Assembly: GCA_017415775.1 (NCBI GenBank)
Contig: JAFQFC010000031.1
Coordinates: 1-59,127, forward strand
Direction of reading: 5' to 3'
DNA: 59,127 nucleotides
Source: Oscillospiraceae bacterium
GTDB taxonomy: Bacteria > Bacillota > Clostridia > Oscillospirales > Oscillospiraceae
Part shown: piece after piece, positions 1-8,114 of the stretch
How the letters are laid out: every line of letters begins with the position of its first letter
Numbering within the stretch: position 1 is the stretch's first letter
Position numbers and translations under genes: made by a program
The notes under the pieces: generated by a model
What the model was told of the DNA's origin: nothing
Database searches by the model: none
The model's input: only the letters and a program-made list of their open reading frames with translations

Positions 1-23
1 CCTCCGGGATGATTTAAAAATAT

Positions 24-53
24 AAGGACGGCATCTGAAGAGATGCCGTCCTT
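24..53 (+). terminator. Intrinsic terminator of an upstream gene outside the window
   Basis: A perfect 13-bp stem (AAGGACGGCATCT, 24-36, with its complement at 41-53) closes on a GAAG tetraloop. A pyrimidine-rich tail with scattered T follows. It presumably ends a gene lying before base 1. The T-tract is imperfect, so efficiency is uncertain. Confidence 0.6.
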
Positions 54-59
54 TCCTTT

Positions 60-180
60 ATATTTTCGAAGAAAATATTTCACAGGCGAAGCCTATATCA
101 CACACCGACAGGTGTATATCACAGATTTGCGATGCAAATCTATATCACTGCCGGTTGACATATCCTTATGCCCAACCGGC
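60..180. repeat. Tandem array of five small hairpins with constant linkers
   Basis: Five consecutive stem-loops are packed head to tail. Stems are 60-67/71-78, 84-87/91-94 (AGGC/GCCT), 102-106/111-115 (ACACC/GGTGT), 123-130/134-141 (AGATTTGC/GCAAATCT) and 150-157/173-180 (GCCGGTTG/CAACCGGC). The first four have 3-4 nt loops beginning with GA. Hairpins 2-5 are joined by the constant 7-mer ATATCAC at 95-101, 116-122 and 142-148, with a TTCAC variant before the first AGGC stem. The stem sequences differ but the linkers do not. There is no coding capacity. Function is unknown; it lies between a terminator and the next promoter. Confidence 0.8.
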
Positions 181-212
181 TATCGGCACCGTCTTTTTCT
201 TAGATCAAAATT

Positions 213-286
213 TTAACGTTTATCGTAAAAAACCTATTGACAAACGTAGTGGCCTCTGTTACTATAGCTTTAACGATAAACGTTAA
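213..286. promoter_or_regulatory. Paired operators flanking the DUF2975/HTH promoter
   Basis: A perfect 14-bp inverted repeat, TTAACGTTTATCGT at 213-226 and its complement at 273-286, brackets the promoter at 237-265. One arm sits 10 bp upstream of the -35 and the other begins 7 bp after the -10, over the start of transcription. Each arm is itself partly symmetric (AACG..CGTT). This geometry fits two binding sites for an autoregulating dimer, most plausibly the small HTH protein encoded second in the operon. That assignment is inference. Confidence 0.65.
237..265 (+). promoter_or_regulatory. SigA-type promoter of the DUF2975/HTH operon
   Basis: TTGACA at 237-242 and TACTAT at 260-265 are separated by 17 bp. 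The predicted transcript starts near 272, inside the downstream operator arm. Confidence 0.75.
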
Positions 287-312
287 TTATTTGATGTTTA
301 GGAGGAAAGGTT

Positions 313-912
313 ATGCATAACAAGATGATGAAAACAGCGGGTACGTTTGAAACCGTTTTCAAAGTGGCGGGAGGCATCACCAAGGCCTGCGGATTCGTGT
401 GCCTGGTGTTTGCGGTACTGGTGCTGATCTTCGGTGAGAAGATGTTTGTACCCGGCTCTCTGACGCTGGATCTGGACTTTCTCAAGTTCTATTTGACGGA
501 AGATTTGCAGGTCGTCACCGGTGCGGTAAAGTTATATGCTGTGGTAGGACTGCTGGTGGGCAGTGTGCTGTTCTTTGTGGTGGCTTACACCTGTGGCCTG
601 TACCGGGGTATTCTGGCACTGGTAAAGGAGGGGCGTCCTTTTGAAGATGGAGTGGTGACCAACCTGAGAAAAGCAGCGTGGGCCATTCTGGCTGGTGGTG
701 CCATAGCAACTGTACTGGGTGTGGTGGAGCGCGTAATCCTGACCCGCGCCTATCCCGTGGAGCAAATTTTCGACTCCGCAGCCATTACGAAGATCGAGTA
801 TGTATTTACCATGGACTTCAGCTTTGTGGTGACGGCCTGTGTGATCTTCCTCCTCAGCTACATCTTCTCCTACGGGCAGGCGCTGCAGCGTGAGTCCGAC
901 GAAACGCTGTAA
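313..912 (+). CDS. DUF2975 family four-helix membrane protein
   Basis: A 199-residue integral membrane protein with four hydrophobic segments at about residues 25-45, 70-98, 118-138 and 165-190. The loop after helix 2 carries a short GRPFEDGVV motif typical of DUF2975 proteins. The start is fixed by AGGAGGAAAGG 5 nt upstream. The partner gene 12 bp downstream encodes a small Xre-type HTH protein, the usual companion of DUF2975 (compare Bacillus YoaS/YozG). No enzymatic residues are apparent. The pair may sense a membrane or envelope signal, but no function is established. Confidence 0.8.
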   Translation: MHNKMMKTAGTFETVFKVAGGITKACGFVCLVFAVLVLIFGEKMFVPGSLTLDLDFLKFYLTEDLQVVTGAVKLYAVVGLLVGSVLFFVVAYTCGLYRGILALVKEGRPFEDGVVTNLRKAAWAILAGGAIATVLGVVERVILTRAYPVEQIFDSAAITKIEYVFTMDFSFVVTACVIFLLSYIFSYGQALQRESDETL

Positions 913-924
913 GGAGGGGAAGCG

Positions 925-1134
925 ATGCCGATCATTCTGCGCCTCGACCGGGTCATGGCCGACCGGAAGATGTCCCTCAACGAGCTGTCCGAGCGGGTGG
1001 GCGTTGCCAACGTCAACCTCTCCAAGCTGAAAAACGGCCACGTCAGCGCCATCCGATTTTCCACGCTGGAAGCCATCTGCGATGTGCTGGACTGCCAGCC
1101 CGGTGACATTCTGGAATACAAAAGAGGCGAATAA
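925..1134 (+). CDS. Small Xre/YozG-type HTH transcriptional regulator
   Basis: A 69-residue protein that is almost entirely one helix-turn-helix domain of the Cro/C1 type. The recognition helix lies around residues 28-40 (VGVANVNLSKLKNG) and is followed by the characteristic STLEAICDVLDCQPGDIL stretch. TAAGGAGGGG lies just upstream of the ATG. It is co-transcribed with the DUF2975 membrane protein and is the likely ligand of the 14-bp inverted repeat around their promoter. Repression or activation cannot be told from sequence. Confidence 0.85.
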   Translation: MPIILRLDRVMADRKMSLNELSERVGVANVNLSKLKNGHVSAIRFSTLEAICDVLDCQPGDILEYKRGE

Positions 1135-1141
1135 ACAAAGA

Positions 1142-1166
1142 AAAAGACCGCAATTTGCGGTCTTTT
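1142..1166. terminator. Bidirectional terminator between HTH gene and ABC operon
   Basis: The stem AAAAGACCGC/GCGGTCTTTT has a 5-nt loop, with A-rich and T-rich flanks on both sides. It can end both the HTH gene (plus) and the converging ABC permease gene (minus). Confidence 0.85.
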
Positions 1167-1168
1167 CT

Positions 1169-2746
1169 TTATGTTCTCAGTTTGAAAGTTCTGGGCGCCA
1201 GCCGATAGGCCAGCACCAGCGCCACGGCGATGTACACCACGCAGAAGCCGATGACGCACAGCCCGAAAATCACGGTGGGCAGCTCCAGATTCATGGTGAA
1301 GTAGCACACCACATAGGTGGCTGTGTTGACGATGGAGTAGGCGTGGCTGCGGCTCTCCAGTCCCACGTTGTAGGGCTGCAGCAGATAGTACAGCACCAGC
1401 GTGTGGACGGAGAAGAACACCGACATGGCCAGAATCGAGAGAGGCAGCACCGCATAGTGCAGCGGCGTTTCCGCTCCGCCGGAGAGGAAGAGAAGCAGCG
1501 GCAGTCCTGCGGCGATAACAGCGGCGGGGGACAGGTTGATGACGATCAGCGTTTTCAACCGTGCCGTGAACAGCTCCAGCAGGATCTTCGGCTGGCGGTA
1601 AAAGCGATAGGTCAGCATGCTGTGGTCGCAGTTGAAGAAGAGGGCCTGCGTCAGATCCCGGCCCCGGTTGATCCAGTACATGACGATAAGGAGGGTGGGC
1701 AGGGAGTTGCCGAGGAACTGGTGGATGCTGTCGGAAAGCTCCCCAATCAGCGTGACTGCCACGCACAGTGCCGCCATGATGACTGCTGCCGCCAGCGTCA
1801 TGCGCTTGCCCGACCGGGTCAGGAGCTTCCGGTGCCGCCGCACGAACAGCTCGTGGAAATAGGCGCAGCCGGTCTCTTTCGACTCGCCCACCTCCAGTTC
1901 CAGCTTGTTCTGGTAGACGTCTTGCGTGATCGTGTTGGCGTTTTCTACGCCCAACAGCAGGGAATTGGCAACAAATTGTTCCTTGTAGACCTTGCGGTAG
2001 TGGGGGAAGCGCACCACATACACCGCCGCCACGGCGCCGCAGACCAAAAACAGACCCAGCAGCACAAAGAACACGATGCGGGGGATCGCCAAGCCCAGCG
2101 CCGGCGGTGCATAAGCCGCCGCCAGCAGCATGCCCGATGCGGCGATTTTGGTCACGTTGACCTTTTCGCCCGTCACCAGCGTCCCTTTGCGCTTCCAGCG
2201 CAGCAGCGTCAGCCCTGAGGCAGTCAGCTTGCCGGCCGCTACGAAGAGGGGGATCAGCAGACACAGCCACACAGGCAAGTCCATCAACAGCCAGCCAAAG
2301 AGCAAAGCGGAGATGGTAAAACCGACCAGCAGCTTCAAAAGATAGTAGCCGTAATCCGTCACCACGTAGCGCCGTGCGTCCATCTGCAGCAGGAACATGG
2401 CGTAGTATTTATCCTGCGTGGGTTCAAAGAGGGGGTTGTTGAGGATCATGCCGATCAGTGTCAAAAACACCAGCAGATGCAGGAAACCTGCCGCCGGGTC
2501 ATGGAACTCCATGATTCCCAGCGGAGCCAAAAACATCAGGGAAAAGTAGAGGATCCGGCCCAAAAACATGCCGAAAAATTCCTTCAGCAGCGCCACGATG
2601 GTGGCGGCCGCCTTCAGACCCTGATGGTCATACAGCGCCGTGGGCAGCAGCCGCCGGATCAGCGGCAGGGACTTGAGCCCGTGGAGAAAGCTGTTGATCT
2701 TGTAGGCGATCCGCAGCCGAAGGGAGATGAGGAAGGTATCAAACAT
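1169..2746 (-). CDS. ABC exporter membrane subunit (ABC-2-like permease)
   Basis: A 525-residue polytopic membrane protein with roughly ten to twelve hydrophobic helices in two sets, separated by a polar region near residues 240-320. There is no ATPase motif. Its start overlaps the end of the ABC ATPase gene by 8 bp, so the two are translationally coupled and probably form one transporter. The arrangement and size resemble export systems with a single long permease. The substrate cannot be deduced. A sporulation or envelope-stress role is possible but nothing here shows it. Confidence 0.7.
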   Translation of the reverse strand: MFDTFLISLRLRIAYKINSFLHGLKSLPLIRRLLPTALYDHQGLKAAATIVALLKEFFGMFLGRILYFSLMFLAPLGIMEFHDPAAGFLHLLVFLTLIGMILNNPLFEPTQDKYYAMFLLQMDARRYVVTDYGYYLLKLLVGFTISALLFGWLLMDLPVWLCLLIPLFVAAGKLTASGLTLLRWKRKGTLVTGEKVNVTKIAASGMLLAAAYAPPALGLAIPRIVFFVLLGLFLVCGAVAAVYVVRFPHYRKVYKEQFVANSLLLGVENANTITQDVYQNKLELEVGESKETGCAYFHELFVRRHRKLLTRSGKRMTLAAAVIMAALCVAVTLIGELSDSIHQFLGNSLPTLLIVMYWINRGRDLTQALFFNCDHSMLTYRFYRQPKILLELFTARLKTLIVINLSPAAVIAAGLPLLLFLSGGAETPLHYAVLPLSILAMSVFFSVHTLVLYYLLQPYNVGLESRSHAYSIVNTATYVVCYFTMNLELPTVIFGLCVIGFCVVYIAVALVLAYRLAPRTFKLRT

Positions 2747-3449
2747 CGGTTTCTCCCTTCAATGCGGAGATGATGCGGTTTTTGAAATCCTCGTCGTCCA
2801 GCTCCTCACGGCTCACCTGCCGCAGTACGCCGTCGTTAAGGATCACGATCTCGTCGCACAGATCCAGCGCCAGCTCCATGATGTGGGTGGAGAGGATGGT
2901 GATGTGGTCGCCCTTGATGCGCCGCAGCAGACCCTTCATCTCATCGGCCACCACCACGTCGAAGGAGGTCAGCGGCTCGTCCAGCAGCAGTACGGCGGGA
3001 TCGGCCATGATATGCACCAGCATCTGCATCTTGTTCTTCATGCCGTGGGAGAAATCCTTCAGCAGCTTTGACCGGTCCTCCGGGTCGATCTGCATGTAGT
3101 CGAGGTACGCATCCGGCTCCTTGGGATCGACAATGCGGTGGCGGTTGATCTCCAGAAAGAACTTCAAAAACTCCCGGGCTGTCAGAAATTCCGGCACCAC
3201 CGGGGTAGAGAGCACGTAGCCGATGTCCTGGGCAGTGATGGATCGGCGCTCGCCGCTGTCATCTGCCAGACAGAAGCTGCCGCCGTCGATGGGAAGATCC
3301 TCGTTCAGACAATTGAAAAGAGTGGTCTTACCGGCGCCATTTCTGCCAAGAAGACCGTAGATGCGCCCTTGCTCAAAGGTAAAAGTGGCCCCTTTCAGCA
3401 CTTCTTTCTTGTCAAAATTTTTTTGCAGGTTTTCAACAATCAGTTTCAT
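2739..3449 (-). CDS. ABC transporter ATP-binding protein
   Basis: A 236-residue ABC ATPase. Visible motifs are Walker A GRNGAGKTT near residue 40, a degenerate signature FSHGMKNK instead of LSGGQ, Walker B VLLLDEP, and the switch histidine in LSTHIMEL. The MKLIVENL start is chosen over longer in-frame possibilities because CGAGGTG lies 7 nt upstream and the longer version would start upstream of the predicted transcription start. It is coupled to the downstream permease by overlapping stop and start. It energises export of an unknown substrate. Confidence 0.85.
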   Translation of the reverse strand: MKLIVENLQKNFDKKEVLKGATFTFEQGRIYGLLGRNGAGKTTLFNCLNEDLPIDGGSFCLADDSGERRSITAQDIGYVLSTPVVPEFLTAREFLKFFLEINRHRIVDPKEPDAYLDYMQIDPEDRSKLLKDFSHGMKNKMQMLVHIMADPAVLLLDEPLTSFDVVVADEMKGLLRRIKGDHITILSTHIMELALDLCDEIVILNDGVLRQVSREELDDEDFKNRIISALKGETDV

Positions 3450-3482
3450 AGGCAGACACCTCGCAGCAAAAGCAGTGTGTTC

Positions 3483-3511
3483 ATTATAGGTGCGAGAAAG
3501 CTGTTTGTCAA
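3483..3511 (-). promoter_or_regulatory. Consensus SigA promoter of the ABC exporter operon
   Basis: Read on the minus strand: TTGACA (3506-3511), 17-bp spacer, TATAAT (3483-3488). This is a full match to the vegetative consensus, so expression is probably strong and constitutive. It is divergent from the comEC promoter. Confidence 0.85.
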
Positions 3512-3534
3512 ATGACAATGATCCTGTCTGCCCC

Positions 3535-3563
3535 TTGCTCCCGCTGCCGATCTTTGGTATAAT
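3535..3563 (+). promoter_or_regulatory. SigA-type promoter of the comEC operon
   Basis: TTGCTC (3535-3540) and TATAAT (3558-3563) are separated by 17 bp. The transcript would begin near 3570, 28 nt before the comEC start. Confidence 0.65.
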
Positions 3564-3597
3564 ATATCAGTTAAAAGCAAGGGAAGGAGAGAGTCGT

Positions 3598-5874
3598 ATG
3601 CGCATCCTGGCTACCGTGGCTCTGTCCTTCGCTGTGGGCTGCGGCCTTTCCGGCCTGCTGCCCAGGGACGGCTGGCAGCTGTACGCCGCCGCTGCGGTGC
3701 TGTTGTGTGCCTTTGCGGTGCTGGCGCTGAAAAAACAGATGGGCCAAAAGGCCAATCTTCGCCTGCGCTTGCTGCTGATCCTCTTTTCACTGGCGGTGTC
3801 ACTCGTTTACTGCGTGGGCTACGAAGCCCTTTTCGCCGCCCCACTGGTGGAAAACTGTGGCCAGACTCTGCCTTTCACCGCCACGGTGGCAGATGACCCG
3901 ATGGAAACCGATACGGGAGCGAAAGTGGAAGTTTCCTTTGGGTTTTGTCAAAATGCCGTGTATTACGGCGAAAAAGATTTGCTGGCTCTGCGTCCGGGCC
4001 AGACCATCTCCGGCAACGCCTACTGGCAGAATGCCGCTCGCATCCGTGATGACGAGATCACCACCTTTACCTCCCGGGGCGTGTACGTACTGCTCTATGC
4101 CCGGGGCGAATTAGCGGTGGAGGAGGGAAGTGTCGGCAGTCTTCGCTGGCTGCCCCTGCGTGCCGCCCGTGCCGTACGGGAAAAGGTGGGGCAGATCTGG
4201 CGTGACGAGACCACCGCCGCCTTCGTCTGCGCCATGCTCACCGGCGACAGAAGCGGCTTGTCTGTGGAGGATGCCACCGCCATGTCCGAGGCGGGACTGA
4301 GCCATCTTTTCGCTGTGTCCGGCCTGCACTGCACCTTCCTTGTGTCCCTCATCGGCCTGCTGATCCCACTGGGCCGCCGTCGGCTGTTCGCCGTGGTGTC
4401 TCTGGCGTCCCTGTCCTTCTATATGCTGATGACCGGTCTGACGCCGTCCATCGTCCGCTCCGTCATCATGCTGGCCTTCGTGCTGACAGCACCGCTCTTT
4501 CGCCGTGAGAGTGACGGTCTTACCTCCCTGAGTGCGGCACTGCTGCTGATCCTGATTGCTAACCCCTTTGCCGCCGCCAGTATCAGTCTGCAGCTCAGCT
4601 TCGCTGCCACTGCCGGTATTCTGCTGTGCGGCGAACGGCTCTACCGACGGATGATGAAGCTGCCGGTGGAAGAGGGACTGCTGCGCCGTGGCTGGAGTTT
4701 TTTGGCCGCCAGCATTTCCTCGTCTTTGGGCGCCCTGGTCTTTACCATCCCGCTGACGGCTTACTACTTTAACATCTTCACCCTGCTCTCGCCCCTGAGT
4801 AATCTCCTGGTGGTCCCGGCGGCAGGCTGGGCCTTTATGGTTTCCTTTTTGACAGTGCTGCTGGGCTTTCTCTGGCTGCCGGCGGCACAATTTGCCGGTT
4901 GGGTGGTCTGGGTGCTGGTGCGCTACTCCCTGTGGGTAGCACGGCTGGTGATGGCAACCCCGGGCCACGCCTTGTATTTCTCCAACCGCTACCTCAAGTA
5001 TTGGCTGGGTTACGCCTACGCCATGTTCGGCGCCTGCCTGCTGCGAAAAGGAAAGCGGCAGTATGTGCTGGCCGCCCTGTTGGCCGCTCTGACGCTGGCC
5101 CTGACCGTCTGGCTGGGCACTGCGGAATACCGCTTCGGCGATCTGGGCGTGCTGACGCTGGATGTGGGGCAGGGCGAGAGCGTCTTGCTTTACAGTGACG
5201 ATGCGGCGGTGCTGGTGGATTGCGGCAGCAGCAACAGCTATCTGGACGCCGGTGGTATCGCTGCCGACCAGATCGCCACCATGGGCTTTGACCGCCTCCA
5301 CGCCATCGTGGTGACCCATTACCATGCCGACCATACCAACGGCCTGCCGGAGCTGATGGCTCGCATCCCGGCCGATACCCTCTACCTGCCACGTATCGAG
5401 GACGAATTTGGCGTCCGTGACCGACTGGTGGGCTTGGCGGAACAATACGGTATGGCCGTCGTCTATGTGGACGAGTCGGCGTCGTGTTCTGCGGGACAGG
5501 CGTCGATCTGCCTCTACCCACCGCTGGGCGAAGGCGATTTGAATGAGCAGGGCCTGACGGTGCTGTGCTCCGCCGGGGACTACGATGCCCTCATCACCGG
5601 CGACATGGCCGGTTCTACGGAGAAAAAACTGGTGGAGCGGTACGCTCTGCCGGATATTGAGCTGCTGGTGGTCAGCCACCACGGCTCCAAATACGCCACC
5701 AGCCGGGAACTGCTGGAGGCTGTTACGCCGGAAACGGCGGTCATCAGCGTGGGCGACAACAGCTACGGCCACCCCGCCGACGAAGCGCTGCTGCGCCTGA
5801 TGGCAGCAAATTGTGAGATCTACCGCACCGACCTGCAGGGCCATATCCTGCTGACGGTGGAAGGAGAAGAGTAA
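3598..5874 (+). CDS. comEC: ComEC/Rec2 family DNA-uptake channel protein
   Basis: A 758-residue membrane protein. An N-terminal hydrophobic/OB-like part is followed by the multi-helix Competence domain (about 210-490, with the LFAVSGLHCTFL signature) and a C-terminal metallo-beta-lactamase-like domain with THYHADH at about residues 573-579 and a later SHHGSK motif. ComEC forms the inner-membrane channel for single-stranded DNA during transformation. The C-terminal domain may act as a nuclease. The start is set by AAGGAGAG and by the promoter, which excludes upstream starts. No comEA or comEB lies next to it; holA follows directly, a common arrangement. Whether the cell is naturally competent is unknown. 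Confidence 0.92.
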   Translation: MRILATVALSFAVGCGLSGLLPRDGWQLYAAAAVLLCAFAVLALKKQMGQKANLRLRLLLILFSLAVSLVYCVGYEALFAAPLVENCGQTLPFTATVADDPMETDTGAKVEVSFGFCQNAVYYGEKDLLALRPGQTISGNAYWQNAARIRDDEITTFTSRGVYVLLYARGELAVEEGSVGSLRWLPLRAARAVREKVGQIWRDETTAAFVCAMLTGDRSGLSVEDATAMSEAGLSHLFAVSGLHCTFLVSLIGLLIPLGRRRLFAVVSLASLSFYMLMTGLTPSIVRSVIMLAFVLTAPLFRRESDGLTSLSAALLLILIANPFAAASISLQLSFAATAGILLCGERLYRRMMKLPVEEGLLRRGWSFLAASISSSLGALVFTIPLTAYYFNIFTLLSPLSNLLVVPAAGWAFMVSFLTVLLGFLWLPAAQFAGWVVWVLVRYSLWVARLVMATPGHALYFSNRYLKYWLGYAYAMFGACLLRKGKRQYVLAALLAALTLALTVWLGTAEYRFGDLGVLTLDVGQGESVLLYSDDAAVLVDCGSSNSYLDAGGIAADQIATMGFDRLHAIVVTHYHADHTNGLPELMARIPADTLYLPRIEDEFGVRDRLVGLAEQYGMAVVYVDESASCSAGQASICLYPPLGEGDLNEQGLTVLCSAGDYDALITGDMAGSTEKKLVERYALPDIELLVVSHHGSKYATSRELLEAVTPETAVISVGDNSYGHPADEALLRLMAANCEIYRTDLQGHILLTVEGEE

Positions 5875-5876
5875 CC

Positions 5877-6932
5877 ATGGCAGAGAAAAAGACAAAAGCA
5901 ACCAAGGCCACCGCCGCCTATGACAAGCTCCGCACCGACCTGAAGGCCGGCACGCCGGAAAATGCCTACATTTTCTACGGCGAGGAGATCTATCTCCGGG
6001 AGCGCTATGTAGAAGAGCTGCGTCAGCTGCTGGTTCCCGCAGGCTTTGAGGAATTCAACTACCATCGCCTGCAGGGCAAGGGCCTGACCATGCAGCAGCT
6101 GGCCGAGACGGTGGAGGCCATGCCCATGATGGCTGAGCATACGCTGGTCACCGTGACGGATCTGGACATTTTCAAACTGGACGAAAGCAGCCGCACGTCG
6201 CTGATGGAGATTTTGAGCGACGTCCCGGAATACTGCGTGCTGGTATTCATCTACGATACCCTCAGCTATAAGCGGGACGGCAAGATGAAGAAGCTGTGCG
6301 CCGTGCTGGACAAGGCGGTGCAGGAGGTGGAGTTCGCCGAGCAGGAGCGTGCCGCATTGGTCAAGTGGGTGCGCCGCCGCTTTGCCGCCGCCGGGAAGGA
6401 TATTGACAGCGCTGCGGTGGAGCATCTTCTCTTCACCTGCGGAACGCTGATGACCGATCTGGTGTCGGAGATCGGCAAGATCAGTTCCTATGCCAAGGGT
6501 CAAAGCGTCACCGTGGCTGATATTAACGCCGTAGCCACCCCGGTGCTGGATGCGCAGGTCTTTGATATGACCCGCTGCATCACCGACGGCCGCTATGACG
6601 ATGCCGCCCGGGTGCTGGGAGAGCTGCTGCGGATGCAGACGGAACCCATCATGATCCTGGCCGCCATCGGCAAGGAGCTGCGCCGCCTCTACACGGCCCG
6701 CATGGCCCTCGACGAGAAGAAGGACAAAGCGTGGCTCAAGCAGCTGTGGAACATGAAAAGCGACTACCCGGCGGAGCTGCTGCTGAAAGCTGCCCGCAAG
6801 GTGGACCACAACTGGTGCCGTATGGCCGTCCAGAACTGTCAGGTACTGGACCGCCGCATGAAGAGCGAAAAGGGCATGGATAACGAGGCGGAGCTGAAGC
6901 TCTTCCTGGTGGAACTGGCAGGCCGCCGATGA
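5877..6932 (+). CDS. holA: DNA polymerase III delta subunit
   Basis: A 351-residue clamp-loader subunit. The N-terminal part (NAYIFYGEEIYLRERYVEELR) and the later region around residues 200-260 (VFDMTRCITDGRYDDAARVLGELL) are typical of HolA. It opens the beta clamp within the gamma/tau-delta-delta' complex so that it can be loaded on primed DNA. As is usual for delta, no functional P-loop is evident. It starts 2 nt after the comEC stop and overlaps rnmV by 4 bp (ATGA). Confidence 0.9.
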   Translation: MAEKKTKATKATAAYDKLRTDLKAGTPENAYIFYGEEIYLRERYVEELRQLLVPAGFEEFNYHRLQGKGLTMQQLAETVEAMPMMAEHTLVTVTDLDIFKLDESSRTSLMEILSDVPEYCVLVFIYDTLSYKRDGKMKKLCAVLDKAVQEVEFAEQERAALVKWVRRRFAAAGKDIDSAAVEHLLFTCGTLMTDLVSEIGKISSYAKGQSVTVADINAVATPVLDAQVFDMTRCITDGRYDDAARVLGELLRMQTEPIMILAAIGKELRRLYTARMALDEKKDKAWLKQLWNMKSDYPAELLLKAARKVDHNWCRMAVQNCQVLDRRMKSEKGMDNEAELKLFLVELAGRR

Positions 6933-7504
6933 AAGAGAAGATTCGTGAAGTCATCGTGGTGGAAGGCCGCTACGATAAAAACGCCCTGCTGCAGGTGGTG
7001 GACGCCACCGTGGTGGAGACCGGCGGCTTCGGCGTGTTCAACGATAAGGAGAAGCTGGCCTTCTTCCGCCGTCTGGCGGAGAGTCGTGGCCTCATCCTTC
7101 TCACCGACAGCGACGGCGCCGGCTTTGTCATCCGCAATTACCTCAAGGGCGCACTGCCCAAAGACAAGATCAGGCAGGCCTATGTACCGGACGTCTACGG
7201 CAAGGAACGCCGCAAGTCCAAGGCCGGCAAGGAAGGCAAGCTGGGCGTGGAGGGCATGCGTCCCGAGGTGCTGCTGGAGGCCCTGCGCCGCTGCGGCGCT
7301 ACCTTCGAAGGTGTGGAGACGGTCACTCCCGCCCCCGCCATCACCAAGGCAGATATGATGGAAAAGGGCCTCGTTGGTCCCAATTCCGAGCAAAAACGCA
7401 AAGAACTGCTGCAAAAACTGCAGCTTCCCGGCCACATGACCGCTAATGCGCTGCTGGAAGCGCTGAACCTGCTGCTGACGAGAGAGGAGTTTGATGCCCT
7501 GTGA
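6929..7504 (+). CDS. rnmV: Ribonuclease M5 (5S rRNA maturase)
   Basis: A 191-residue Toprim-domain nuclease. The glutamate of VVEGRYDK (about residue 12) and the DSDGAG acidic pair (about 60-64) are the metal-binding residues. The conserved C-terminal block around LGVEGM(R)PE follows. RNase M5 trims 5S rRNA precursor ends together with ribosomal protein L18 in low-GC Gram-positives. It is translationally coupled to holA (ATGA overlap) and to the CYTH gene. Confidence 0.93.
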   Translation: MKEKIREVIVVEGRYDKNALLQVVDATVVETGGFGVFNDKEKLAFFRRLAESRGLILLTDSDGAGFVIRNYLKGALPKDKIRQAYVPDVYGKERRKSKAGKEGKLGVEGMRPEVLLEALRRCGATFEGVETVTPAPAITKADMMEKGLVGPNSEQKRKELLQKLQLPGHMTANALLEALNLLLTREEFDAL

Positions 7505-8007
7505 ATCAACCTTTGGAAATTGAACGCAAGTACCTCATTGCTTATCCCGACACGCAGGCGCTGCGCCCTCGCTGCACAGCCGTGTATGACATGGAGCAGA
7601 CGTACCTGCTGTCCGCCCCCGGCGTTACCGCCCGTGTCCGCCGGCGGGTAGGGGAGAAGGAAGAGTTTTTCCACACCGAGAAAGAGCGCATCACCGCCCG
7701 GACCCATGTGGAGCGGGAGCGCACCATCACCCGGCAGGAGTATGAGCAGCTGCTGACCACCCGGGATCCTGCCGCCTTTACCATCTGCAAGACCCGCTAC
7801 TGCCTGCCTCACGAGGGCTTTACCTTCGAGATCGACGTCTATCCCTTCTGGCAGAACGTAGCAGTCATGGAGGTGGAACTGGAAGGGGAGGATCAGGCCT
7901 TTACCCTGCCTGAGGGGATCACGGTCCTGCGTGAGGTGACGGAGGAGCCGTGGATGAAAAATGCGGCGCTGGCCCGCCATATCCCCACGGAAGCGGAGCT
8001 TTTGTAA
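7501..8007 (+). CDS. CYTH domain protein (putative triphosphate tunnel enzyme)
   Basis: A 168-residue single-domain protein beginning with the diagnostic EIERKYL (ExExK) motif at residues 6-12, followed by alternating charged strands that would line a triphosphate tunnel. Bacterial relatives are inorganic triphosphatases, thiamine triphosphatases or class IV adenylate cyclases. A short stand-alone CYTH like this is most often an inorganic tripolyphosphatase. The GTG start overlaps the rnmV stop. No HD or CHAD domain is fused or adjacent. The substrate remains inferred. Confidence 0.8.
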   Translation: MNQPLEIERKYLIAYPDTQALRPRCTAVYDMEQTYLLSAPGVTARVRRRVGEKEEFFHTEKERITARTHVERERTITRQEYEQLLTTRDPAAFTICKTRYCLPHEGFTFEIDVYPFWQNVAVMEVELEGEDQAFTLPEGITVLREVTEEPWMKNAALARHIPTEAELL

Positions 8008-8036
8008 GAGCGGGGCGAAAAAGCAGGTCCCGCCTC

Positions 8037-8065
8037 TTGCAATTTGACGAAACACAAGCTATAAT
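8037..8065 (+). promoter_or_regulatory. SigA-type promoter of glnS
   Basis: TTGCAA (8037-8042) and TATAAT (8060-8065) have a 17-bp spacer. No T-box or other leader structure precedes glnS; the leader is about 43 nt. Confidence 0.65.
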
Positions 8066-8114
8066 ATAAACCTGCGTTTTATGCGTAGATCCATTGACTA
8101 AGGAGTGTGAGAAA

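Noticed and set aside
60-180. CRISPR-like array
   Set aside because: The constant part is only 7 nt and the variable parts are palindromes of different length; no cas genes are present.
870-2270. Long frames on both strands within the ABC permease region
   Set aside because: The minus-strand permease frame at 1169-2746 has real membrane helices and a coupled start; the others are low-complexity shadows.
4111-5901. A 596-codon minus-strand frame opposite comEC
   Set aside because: Composition is rich in His/Gln/Arg as expected of a shadow frame; comEC motifs are on the plus strand.
8044-8065. TTGACG as the -35 of the glnS promoter
   Set aside because: It is only 10 bp from TATAAT. TTGCAA at 8037 gives the correct 17-bp spacing.
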